Assembly (NCBI GenBank): GCA_963827065.1
Contig: CAWGZM010000007.1
Location: 62,001-126,000, forward strand
Source of the DNA: JACVRW01 sp963827065
GTDB taxonomy: Bacteria; Actinomycetota; Thermoleophilia; Solirubrobacterales; Thermoleophilaceae
Direction of reading: 5' to 3'
Length of the DNA stretch: 64,000 nucleotides
The position numbers and the translations under genes are program-made. Under the pieces are notes generated by a model that made no database searches, was not told the origin of the DNA, and saw only the letters and a list, made by a program, of their open reading frames with translations. This document shows positions 57,567 to 64,000 of this stretch, in pieces (positions within the stretch are counted from its first letter, which is position 1; every line of letters starts with the position of its first letter).

Positions 57567-58481
57567 TTGGCCACGGACATCGGCATCAAGGAGCTGCTGG
57601 AGGCCGGGGTGCATTTCGGCCACCAGACGCGCCGCTGGAACCCCAAGATGCGCCGCTTCATCTTCGGTGAGCGCGACGGCATCCACATCATCGACCTGCA
57701 GAAGACCGAGCGGCTGCTGCACAACGCCCAGGAGTTCGCCGGCGAGCTCGCCGGCCGGGGCGGCACCGTCCTCTTCGTGGGGACCAAGAAGCAGGCCCGC
57801 GACACCATCAAGGAGGCCGCCGACTCCTGCGGCATGCCCTACGTGGACCAGCGCTGGCTCGGCGGCCTGCTGACCAACTTCCAGACCATCAACAAGCGCA
57901 TCAGGCGCCTGCACGAGCTGCGTGAGTGGACGGAGACAGGCTCGATGGACCTGCTGCCCGTCCGCGAGCGCATCGGGGCGATGTCGGAGCGCGACAAGCT
58001 CGAGACGAACCTCGGCGGCGTTGCCGACCTGCAGCGCCCGCCGGACGCGATGTTCGTGGTGGACCTGAAGACCGAGGCGATCGGCGTGCGCGAGGCGATA
58101 CGCCTCAAGATCCCGATCATCGGTCTCGTCGACACCAACTGCGACCCGGATCCCGTGACCTACGTGATTCCCGGCAACGACGACGCGATCCGCTCGTGCA
58201 AGCTCGTGATCGAGTCGATCTCGGACGTGGTGCGCGACCGCGCGCTGCGGTTCCGGGCAGAGGAGGAGGCGGCACGCCGCGAGCGCGAGGAGGCCGAGCG
58301 CCGTGAGGCCGAGGAGCGGGCCCTCCGCGAGGCCGAGGAGCGCGAGCAACAGGAGGCCGAGGAGCGCGCCCGGCGCGAGGCCGAGGAAGCCGGATTCTCG
58401 CCCGACGAGCCCGCACAGCCGGTGCCCGAGGGGGCCGCGCCGCGCGAGCGCCGCACCTTCGATCCAGACGAGGAGTCCTGA
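57567..58481 (+). CDS. rpsB: 30S ribosomal protein S2
   Basis: A protein of 304 residues with a TTG start at 57567, placed by AAGGGAG seven bases upstream and the family start. IKELLEAGVHFGHQTRRWNPKM, LFVGTKKQARDTIKEAADSCGMPYVDQRWLGGLLTNF, and VDTNCDPDPVTYVIPGNDDAIRSCKLV are S2 blocks. After about 230 there is an extra 70-residue tail with a long Glu/Arg/Ala coiled-coil-like repeat (EAERREAEERALREAEERE), longer than in most S2 proteins. Confidence 0.95.
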   Translation: MATDIGIKELLEAGVHFGHQTRRWNPKMRRFIFGERDGIHIIDLQKTERLLHNAQEFAGELAGRGGTVLFVGTKKQARDTIKEAADSCGMPYVDQRWLGGLLTNFQTINKRIRRLHELREWTETGSMDLLPVRERIGAMSERDKLETNLGGVADLQRPPDAMFVVDLKTEAIGVREAIRLKIPIIGLVDTNCDPDPVTYVIPGNDDAIRSCKLVIESISDVVRDRALRFRAEEEAARREREEAERREAEERALREAEEREQQEAEERARREAEEAGFSPDEPAQPVPEGAAPRERRTFDPDEES

Positions 58482-59095
58482 TGAGCATCACCATCTCGGC
58501 CCAAGACGTGAAGACCCTGCGCGACCGCACCGGCGCGGGGATGATGGACTGCAAGAACGCGCTCCAGGAGGCGGACGGCGACATCGACAAGGCGATCGAG
58601 CTCCTGCGCGTGAAGGGCCAGGCGTCTGCCGCCAAGCGCGGCGGCCGCGTGGCCAGCGAGGGCGTGGTGTCGAGCTACATCCACGCCGACGGCAAGCTCG
58701 GGGTCCTCGTCGAGGTCGACTGCGAGACCGATTTCGTGGCGCGCACCGAGGAGTTCCAGGCGTTCGCCCGCGAGGTCGCCGTCCACATCGCCGGAGCGGC
58801 CGACGTTCGCTACGTGTCCGAGGACGAGATCGACGACGAGTGGCGCGAGGCCGAGCTGCGCGTGCTGCGCGAGCAGGCCGCCGGCGAGGGCAAGCCCGAG
58901 AACGTCCAGGAGAAGATCGTCGAGGGCCGGCTCCGCAAGCGCCTCGAGGAGGTCGTGCTCCTGAACCAGACGCACGTGAACGAGGACAAGCATGGCGGCA
59001 AGACGCTCGAGGAGCTGCGCGCGGAGCTCGCCGCCGGGACCGGCGAGAACATCGTGATCAGGCGGTTCGCGAAGTTCCGGGTCGGCGAGGAGTGA
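58481..59095 (+). CDS. tsf: Elongation factor Ts
   Basis: A protein of 204 residues (TGATG with rpsB). VKTLRDRTGAGMMDCKNALQEADGDIDKAIELLRVKG at the start and CETDFVARTEEFQAFAREVAVHIA (TDFV core) contact EF-Tu. It is the short form, with one core subdomain, compared with about 280 residues in E. coli, as in many actinobacteria and thermophiles. It exchanges GDP on EF-Tu. Confidence 0.95.
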   Translation: MSITISAQDVKTLRDRTGAGMMDCKNALQEADGDIDKAIELLRVKGQASAAKRGGRVASEGVVSSYIHADGKLGVLVEVDCETDFVARTEEFQAFAREVAVHIAGAADVRYVSEDEIDDEWREAELRVLREQAAGEGKPENVQEKIVEGRLRKRLEEVVLLNQTHVNEDKHGGKTLEELRAELAAGTGENIVIRRFAKFRVGEE

Positions 59096-59817
59096 CGCCC
59101 GCTTTCAAGCGGATCCTGCTGAAGCTGTCGGGGGAGGCGCTCATGGGCGACCTCCCCTACGGCACCGATGCCGACCGCATCGCGAAGATCGCGGAGGAGA
59201 TCAAGAAGGTCCACGACCGCGGCGTCGAGATCGCGGTCGTCGTCGGCGGCGGCAACATCTATCGCGGGCTCAAGGGCGCCGCCGATGGGATGGACCGCGC
59301 GACCGGCGACTACATGGGCATGCTGGCCACCGTCCTGAACGCGCTGGCGCTCCAGGACGCGCTCGAGCGCACCGGGGCGCACACGCGGGTGCAGTCGGCG
59401 ATCACGATCTCGGAGGTCGCCGAGCCTTATATCCGCCGCCGCGCGATGCGCCACCTGGAGAAGGGCCGGATTGTCATCTTCGCGGCCGGCACCGGCAACC
59501 CGTTCTTCACGACCGACACTGCGGCCGCCCTGCGCGCCCTCGAGATCCATGCCGAGGCGCTCCTGATGGCGAAGAACGGGGTGGAGGGCGTCTACAGCGC
59601 CGATCCGCGCACGAACCCCGACGCGCGCTTCCTCGCGGAGATCACCCACGTCGAGGCGATCGAGCAGCGGCTCGCCGTGATGGACTCGACGGCGCTCTCG
59701 CTGTGCATGGACAACTCGCTCCCGATCCACGTCTTCAACATGGACGCCGTGGGCAACATCGACCGGATAGTGTGCGGCGAGCGAGTCGGAACGGTGGTTA
59801 GGACCCAGGGAGAATGA
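59092..59817 (+). CDS. pyrH: UMP kinase
   Basis: A protein of 241 residues from GTG 59092 (GTGA). ILLKLSGEALMGD, VVVGGGNIYRGLKGAADGMDRATGDYMGMLATVLN, VIFAAGTGNPFFTTDTAAALRA, AKNGVEGVYSADPRTNPDA. Amino-acid-kinase fold; makes UDP for nucleotide and cell-wall precursors. Conserved place in rpsB-tsf-pyrH-frr. Confidence 0.95.
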   Translation: MTPAFKRILLKLSGEALMGDLPYGTDADRIAKIAEEIKKVHDRGVEIAVVVGGGNIYRGLKGAADGMDRATGDYMGMLATVLNALALQDALERTGAHTRVQSAITISEVAEPYIRRRAMRHLEKGRIVIFAAGTGNPFFTTDTAAALRALEIHAEALLMAKNGVEGVYSADPRTNPDARFLAEITHVEAIEQRLAVMDSTALSLCMDNSLPIHVFNMDAVGNIDRIVCGERVGTVVRTQGE

Positions 59818-60383
59818 ACGACGACGTCCTGAACGACTTCCTCGACGAGGGGAGGTCACGCATGCAGAAGGCTGTCGAGGCGACCCGCTCGGAGTTCGCC
59901 ACGGTCAGGACGGGGCGCGCGTCGCCGCACCTGCTCGACCGCATCGAGGTCGATTACTACGGGGCGAAGACGCCGCTCAGGCAGCTCGCGCAGATATCGG
60001 CCACCGAGGCGCGCCTGCTGACGATCACGCCCTACGACAAGAACTCGATCAAGCTGATCGAGAAGGCGATCCTCGAGTCGGATGTGGGCCTCACGCCCTC
60101 CAACGACGGACAGGTGATCCGGCTCCAGATCCCGGAGTTGACCGAGGAGCGCCGCCGCGAGCTCGTCAAGGTGCTCCACAACATCGCGGAGCAGGGCCGG
60201 GTCAGCGTCCGCAACGTGCGCCGCGAGGTCATGCACGACCTGCGCGAGCTGAAGAGCGAGGGCGAGGTCGGCTCCGACGAGGAGCACAGGGCTGAGGACG
60301 CGCTCCAGAAGCTGACCGACTCGCACGTCGGCGAAATCGACCAGGCCCTCGCCGGCAAGGAACAGGAAATCCTCGAGGTGTGA
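59814..60383 (+). CDS. frr: Ribosome recycling factor
   Basis: A protein of 189 residues (ATGA with pyrH). RMQKAVEATRSEFATVRTGRASPHLLDRIEVDYYG, then LTEERRRELVKVLHNIAEQGRVSVRNVRREVMHDL. It is all helical in the long arm and splits the post-termination ribosome with EF-G. Length normal. Confidence 0.95.
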   Translation: MNDDVLNDFLDEGRSRMQKAVEATRSEFATVRTGRASPHLLDRIEVDYYGAKTPLRQLAQISATEARLLTITPYDKNSIKLIEKAILESDVGLTPSNDGQVIRLQIPELTEERRRELVKVLHNIAEQGRVSVRNVRREVMHDLRELKSEGEVGSDEEHRAEDALQKLTDSHVGEIDQALAGKEQEILEV

Positions 60384-61060
60384 GCACGAGCGACGCCGCC
60401 ACGGCGCGCTACGTCGCGATCATCACCGACGGGAACGGGCGCTGGGCACAGGCGCGCGGCCTGCCGGTGCTGGCGGGCCACGAGGCCGGTGCCGACGTGG
60501 TCAAGGCGCGGCTGCGCGACGCCGCGCGGCTCGGAATCAAGGAGCTGACGGTCTATTCGTTCTCGACCGAGAACTGGTCGCGCCCGCAGGCGGAGGTCGA
60601 CGGGTTGATGGCGATGTTCGCGCGGCGCATCGACCGCGAGACGCCTGAGCTCGACGAAGAGGGCGTGCGGATGCGCTTCGTCGGTCGCCGCGACGGCCTC
60701 GCAGCGGAACTGGAGCGGCGCATGGACTGGGCAGAGGAGACGACGGCCGCCAACGAGCGCATCACCCTGTTCGTCGCCTTCAACTACGGCGGCAGGGCGG
60801 AGATCGTGGACGCGGCTCGAACCTTCTCGGGTGGGAGCGAGGATGACTTCCGTCGCCTGCTCTACGCGCCCGACATGCACGACCCGGACCTACTGATCCG
60901 CACGAGCGGCGAGCAGCGCATCTCGAACTACCTGCTCTGGCAGTGCGCCTACTCGGAGTTCGTCTTCCGCGACGAGCTGTGGCCCGACTTCACGCGCGAG
61001 GCCTTCGAGGAGTCGCTCGCCGAGTACGCCGCCCGCGGCCGCCGGTTCGGAGGCCGCTAG
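60380..61060 (+). CDS. uppS: Polyprenyl (undecaprenyl) diphosphate synthase
   Basis: A protein of 226 residues from GTG 60380 (GTGA). Cis-prenyltransferase: IITDGNGRWAQARGLPVLAGHEAGAD (catalytic Asp; ITDGN instead of the usual IMDGN), LTVYSFSTENWSRPQAEVDGLM, and LIRTSGEQRISNYLLWQCAYSEFVF. It makes the lipid carrier for peptidoglycan and for the polysaccharide primed by glycosylphosphotransferases such as the one at 1703. Confidence 0.94.
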   Translation: MSTSDAATARYVAIITDGNGRWAQARGLPVLAGHEAGADVVKARLRDAARLGIKELTVYSFSTENWSRPQAEVDGLMAMFARRIDRETPELDEEGVRMRFVGRRDGLAAELERRMDWAEETTAANERITLFVAFNYGGRAEIVDAARTFSGGSEDDFRRLLYAPDMHDPDLLIRTSGEQRISNYLLWQCAYSEFVFRDELWPDFTREAFEESLAEYAARGRRFGGR

Positions 61061-61063
61061 CCC

Positions 61064-61972
61064 ATGGAGGGCAGGCGCCCCACGCGCGGACGCGAGCGCG
61101 CCGCCCGGGCCCGCGCCGAGGAGGTCGTCGAGGAGCGCCGCGGCGACCGCTCCGATCTCGGCCCGCGCATCCTCGTCGCGATCCCCGCGATCATCTTCGC
61201 CGTCTTCATCGTCGTCCAGGGCGGCCTGGTGTTCGCGGCCGGCCTGTTCGTCCTCGGGGTGATCGCCCTGCGCGAGCTCTACACGCTGATGGGGCGCGTG
61301 CAGCCGGCTGTGCTGGCGGGCTTCCTGACGCTCGCGGGGCTTCTGATCGCGGCGCTCTACGGCGAGCCGCGCCACCTCGTGATGGTCCTGGTGGCCGCAT
61401 TCCCGGTCACCTTCTTCCTCGCTCTCCTGCGGCCACGCCGCGAGAACGTCTCGTGGGCGATCGCGGTGACGCTGTTCGGGGTGTTCTGGATCGGGCTGGC
61501 GATGGCCCACGCGGTCTGGCTGCGCGAGCTCGTTCAGCCCGGGAGCGGCGGCGAGGAGGTCGTGATCGGGAGGGGCCTCGTGATCAGCACGCTGATCGGC
61601 ACCTTCCTCGGCGACACGTTCGCTTACTTCGGCGGACGCTTCTACGGGCGCACCCCGCTGGCGCCGATGATCTCCCCGAACAAGACGCTCGAGGGCCTCG
61701 TGATCGGCATCATCGGCGGGACCGCGGCGTTCTGGTTCGCCGGGCTCTACCAGGACTGGCTGAGCGGGCCCGACGCCCTCCTGATCGGGGCGATGGTCGC
61801 GATCGCCGCGCCCGTGGGTGACCTGTTCGAGTCGCTCATAAAGCGCGACCTGGAGGTGAAGGACACGGGCAGCCTGTTCGGGCCCCACGGTGGCGTGCTC
61901 GACCGGCTCGACGCCGCGATGTTCTCGATCCCGGTTGCCTACTACGCGGCGATCGGGCTCGGCTACGGGTAG
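61064..61972 (+). CDS. cdsA: Phosphatidate cytidylyltransferase
   Basis: A protein of 302 residues. An Arg/Glu-rich N-terminal tail (1-30), then about eight hydrophobic helices. The family signature is at the end: FESLIKRDLEVKDTGSLFGPHGGVLDRLDAAMFSIP, here broken into SLIKRDLEVKD and GGVLDRLDA. It forms CDP-diacylglycerol in the membrane. Last gene of the rpsB operon. Confidence 0.94.
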   Translation: MEGRRPTRGRERAARARAEEVVEERRGDRSDLGPRILVAIPAIIFAVFIVVQGGLVFAAGLFVLGVIALRELYTLMGRVQPAVLAGFLTLAGLLIAALYGEPRHLVMVLVAAFPVTFFLALLRPRRENVSWAIAVTLFGVFWIGLAMAHAVWLRELVQPGSGGEEVVIGRGLVISTLIGTFLGDTFAYFGGRFYGRTPLAPMISPNKTLEGLVIGIIGGTAAFWFAGLYQDWLSGPDALLIGAMVAIAAPVGDLFESLIKRDLEVKDTGSLFGPHGGVLDRLDAAMFSIPVAYYAAIGLGYG

Positions 61973-62265
61973 CGTCGCTTGCGCTCTCCGCTGTGCGGGC
62001 TAGGGCTGGGGAAGGGTGGGTGACCGTCGCTGCTGGCCGGACCGGGGCGAAGGAACTTCGGTCGCTGCCGGCCCGGCCGATCATTCATCGGGGCGTGCTG
62101 GGGCGCGAGGCACGGCTTCGGGCCACGTTGCTGACGTGACCACCCCATGGGTGCATAAGTCAGCAACGTAAGGCGTGGCGGGTAGGCGGTGGCCGAACGA
62201 TGTTCGGTCCCCCTTTCCCAGCCAAGCGTGAGATCGGCCCACCACTGACTGGCCGGCGCCAGTGG
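61973..62265. other. Convergent intergenic region, hairpin-rich, no gene seen
   Basis: 293 bases between cdsA and the convergent luciferase-like gene. It holds CGAAG-GAA-CTTCG near 62049, the large symmetric hairpin at 62125-62169, and CCGAAC-GAT-GTTCGG at 62193-62207 followed by TCCCCCTTT. I see no convincing reading frame or tRNA. Confidence 0.6.
62125..62169. repeat. Symmetric 45-base inverted repeat
   Basis: ACGTTGCTGAC (62125-62135) and GTCAGCAACGT (62159-62169) are perfect 11-base arms. Inside are a 5-base/5-base internal loop, a 5-base stem CACCC/GGGTG and a CAT loop. It could be a bidirectional terminator, a protein site or a mobile palindromic element. Confidence 0.6.
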
Positions 62266-64000
62266 CTAGAACTGCGGTGGCGCGCCGAACATCTCGGGCA
62301 CGCGCGTGGCGAGCGAGAGATCGCCCTCGACGTCGAAGCGGCCGCTGAAAAGGAGCTCCTGGGGGTCCATCTCCTCGGTCGCCAGCCGCATGAAGTCGGG
62401 CAGGCTCAGCCTGAACAGGATCGCCGGCGGTCCGTTCAGGCCGGGCAGCACGACCGCGGCGTCGTCCTGCACGCGGACGGTCCAGCGTGAGGGCGCCCTG
62501 CCGTTTCCATGGTGGGTCAGCTCATAGGCGATGTCGCCCTCGAAGCCGTTCGCGAACCTGGGCTCGAACTGGCGCGCCATGCCGCTGAAGATGACCCGCT
62601 GCGCCGCGTCGCTGCCGAAGCGGCGCTCGAGCTGATCGTCGGACGCCCCGCGCACGAGCCGGGCGAGCGTGCGCTGGCCTGCGCGCTCCACTGCGCGCCG
62701 CGCCTCGGCGGCGAGCTCCGCCGCTCGGCCGCGCACGCCGCCGTGGTCACGGGAGGCGCGCGCCGCCCGCTCGAGCTCCGCAAACTCGTCGATCGCATAG
62801 CCCGCGGGCGCCTCGCGCGCCGGTGGGTGACGGGCGAGTGCGGCCTCGACGGCGCCCGCGAGCCGCTGCTGCTTCGCGCGCTCGCGCTCTTCGCGCCCCT
62901 CGGCGAACCTGGGCAGCACCTGATCGCCGAACAGCTGCAGGCTCTCCATGATGTGCTCGTGCTTGTTGGGTCCGGCCTGCAGCACGAAGATGACCTGGTC
63001 CACGCCCACGGCCTCGTAGCGGCGGCATAGGTCGAGCACCTGCTCGGTGGAGCCGATCGCGCCGCGTAGCGAGCCGAGACCGGCCTGCATGATCTTCACC
63101 GCCAGCGGGGCCGCGTCGGGAGTGATGAGGTGGCGCGCGAAGCCGCGCTCGTCACGGTTTGCGAGGAACTCCTCCCACACGCTCGTTCGCCCGGGCTCGT
63201 GATCTCCGAGGCCGTAGTAGTGGGCGAGCGAGTAGCCGAAGAAGTGCGCGCCGTCGATGCCGCGCTCGATCGCCGTCGCCTCGTCCTCGTGCATCATCAT
63301 CGGTACGACGACGGCCACGTTCGGGTTGACCGAGAAGCCGACCGGCACGCACTCGTCCGACTCGATGATCGAGTAGTACTCGTCGACCCACTTACCGGCG
63401 TCCTCGGGCTCCACGAACGAGAACGACAGCGCCCCGATGCCGTTGCGGGCGGCGAACTGGATCGTCTCGCGCCGGCTGCACGCAACCCAGAGCGGCGGGT
63501 GCGGGCGCTGCAGCGGCTTCGGCACGACGTTGCGCGGTGGCATGCTGAAGAACTCGCTGTTCCAGCCGGCAAACGGCTCCTCCACGAACATGCGGGCGAT
63601 CGCGTCCATGGCGTCCTCCCACATCGCCCGCTTCAGATTGCGGTCGACGAGGAAGCCCCCGAGCTCGGCCCCCGAGCTTGCCTCGCCGGTGCCGAAGTCG
63701 ACTCGCCCGTCGGAGATGAGGTCGAGCGTCGCGACGCGCTCCGCCACGCGCGCCGGGTGGTTCACCCGCGGCGGGATCTGAATGATTCCGTGCCCAAGCC
63801 GGATGCGCTCGGTGCGCATCGCGGCCGCGGCGAGGAACACCTCCGGGGCCGAGCCGTGGCTGTACTCCTCGAGGAAATGGTGCTCGACCTGCCAGACGTG
63901 GTCGATGCCGACCCGGTCGGCGAGCACGACCTGCTCGAGCGCGTCCTTCAGCAGCTGGTGGTCAGTGCGCTCGCCCGTCCACGGGCGCGGATTCTGGTGC
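62266..64000 (-). CDS. Luciferase-like (LLM class) monooxygenase with C-terminal SCP2-like domain (partial)
   Basis: The frame is open through base 64000, so the N-terminus lies outside; 577 residues are visible. ALEQVVLADRVGIDHVWQVEHHFLEEY, LGHGIIQIPPRVNHPARVAERVATLDLISDGRVDFGTGE and the later GSTEQVLDLCRRYEAVGVDQVIF are typical of bacterial luciferase-like flavin or F420 enzymes (to about residue 365). After a charged helical linker (about 365-460), the last 110 residues (APSRWTVRVQDDAAVVL, MRLATEEMDPQELLFSGRFDVEGDLSLA) resemble an SCP2 sterol-carrier domain. A fused oxidoreductase and lipid-binding protein is suggested; substrate unknown. Confidence 0.82.
   Translation of the reverse strand, partial: HQNPRPWTGERTDHQLLKDALEQVVLADRVGIDHVWQVEHHFLEEYSHGSAPEVFLAAAAMRTERIRLGHGIIQIPPRVNHPARVAERVATLDLISDGRVDFGTGEASSGAELGGFLVDRNLKRAMWEDAMDAIARMFVEEPFAGWNSEFFSMPPRNVVPKPLQRPHPPLWVACSRRETIQFAARNGIGALSFSFVEPEDAGKWVDEYYSIIESDECVPVGFSVNPNVAVVVPMMMHEDEATAIERGIDGAHFFGYSLAHYYGLGDHEPGRTSVWEEFLANRDERGFARHLITPDAAPLAVKIMQAGLGSLRGAIGSTEQVLDLCRRYEAVGVDQVIFVLQAGPNKHEHIMESLQLFGDQVLPRFAEGREERERAKQQRLAGAVEAALARHPPAREAPAGYAIDEFAELERAARASRDHGGVRGRAAELAAEARRAVERAGQRTLARLVRGASDDQLERRFGSDAAQRVIFSGMARQFEPRFANGFEGDIAYELTHHGNGRAPSRWTVRVQDDAAVVLPGLNGPPAILFRLSLPDFMRLATEEMDPQELLFSGRFDVEGDLSLATRVPEMFGAPPQF

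Overview
The window is a GC-rich bacterial chromosome segment. The gene set (SepF, F420-type luciferase-like oxidoreductase, Crp/Fnr regulator, ferritin-like secreted proteins, polyprenyl sugar transferase), the 16S sequence style, and a 23S rRNA that seems to lack the usual actinobacterial helix-54 insertion all suggest a deep-branching actinobacterium of the Thermoleophilia/Solirubrobacterales type. That placement is inference; no database was searched. Genes are tightly packed. Operon partners very often share an NTGA (stop/start) overlap, and many first genes have a TANNNT -10-like hexamer only 6-10 bases before the start codon, which suggests widespread leaderless transcription.

Layout. 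1-4413: a truncated lysyl-oxidase-like gene, a SABATH-type methyltransferase, a frameshifted polyprenyl glycosylphosphotransferase, a small LPFTG surface protein and a Crp/Fnr regulator. 4446-6928: metB and a cystathionine beta-synthase (transsulfuration). 7010-11820: an unusual accessory block with a serine-recombinase-like protein lacking the catalytic serine, two exported ferritin-like proteins, an L,D-transpeptidase, a membrane-anchored second dead recombinase-like protein with an almost identical C-terminal helix-turn-helix, and an ECF-type sigma factor. 11864-26535: quinone oxidoreductase, a leucine leader peptide plus leuA, an iron-type alcohol dehydrogenase, fatty acid desaturase, SDR, a lipoprotein, then an XRE-cupin regulator heading leuC-leuD-methyltransferase-enoyl-CoA hydratase-leuB-ilvE-cimA-aminotransferase. 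This makes leucine and, through citramalate, isoleucine.

26575-32972: GNAT, argH, 3-methyladenine glycosylase, a bifunctional penicillin-binding protein and tyrS. 32990-38360: one complete rrn operon (promoter, boxA, 16S, spacer without tRNA, 23S, 5S) with long processing stems. 38422-43356: small genes (HD-domain proteins, thioesterase, DUF389 membrane protein, isocitrate/isopropylmalate-type dehydrogenase, zinc protein), with four convergent pairs in the window sharing a CTAG double stop. 43451-52898: murA with Asp in place of the catalytic Cys, then hisZ-G-D-B-H-A-F, cca, pgeF and yggS.

52883-57341: an inverted alpha/beta hydrolase, then sepF, a secreted protein, proC, yggT, lspA and rluD, ending at a strong UUCG terminator. 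57567-61972: the conserved rpsB-tsf-pyrH-frr-uppS-cdsA translation and envelope operon. 61973-62265 is a convergent intergenic stretch with a symmetric 45-base hairpin. 62266-64000 is a luciferase-like monooxygenase fused to an SCP2-like domain, cut off at the window edge.
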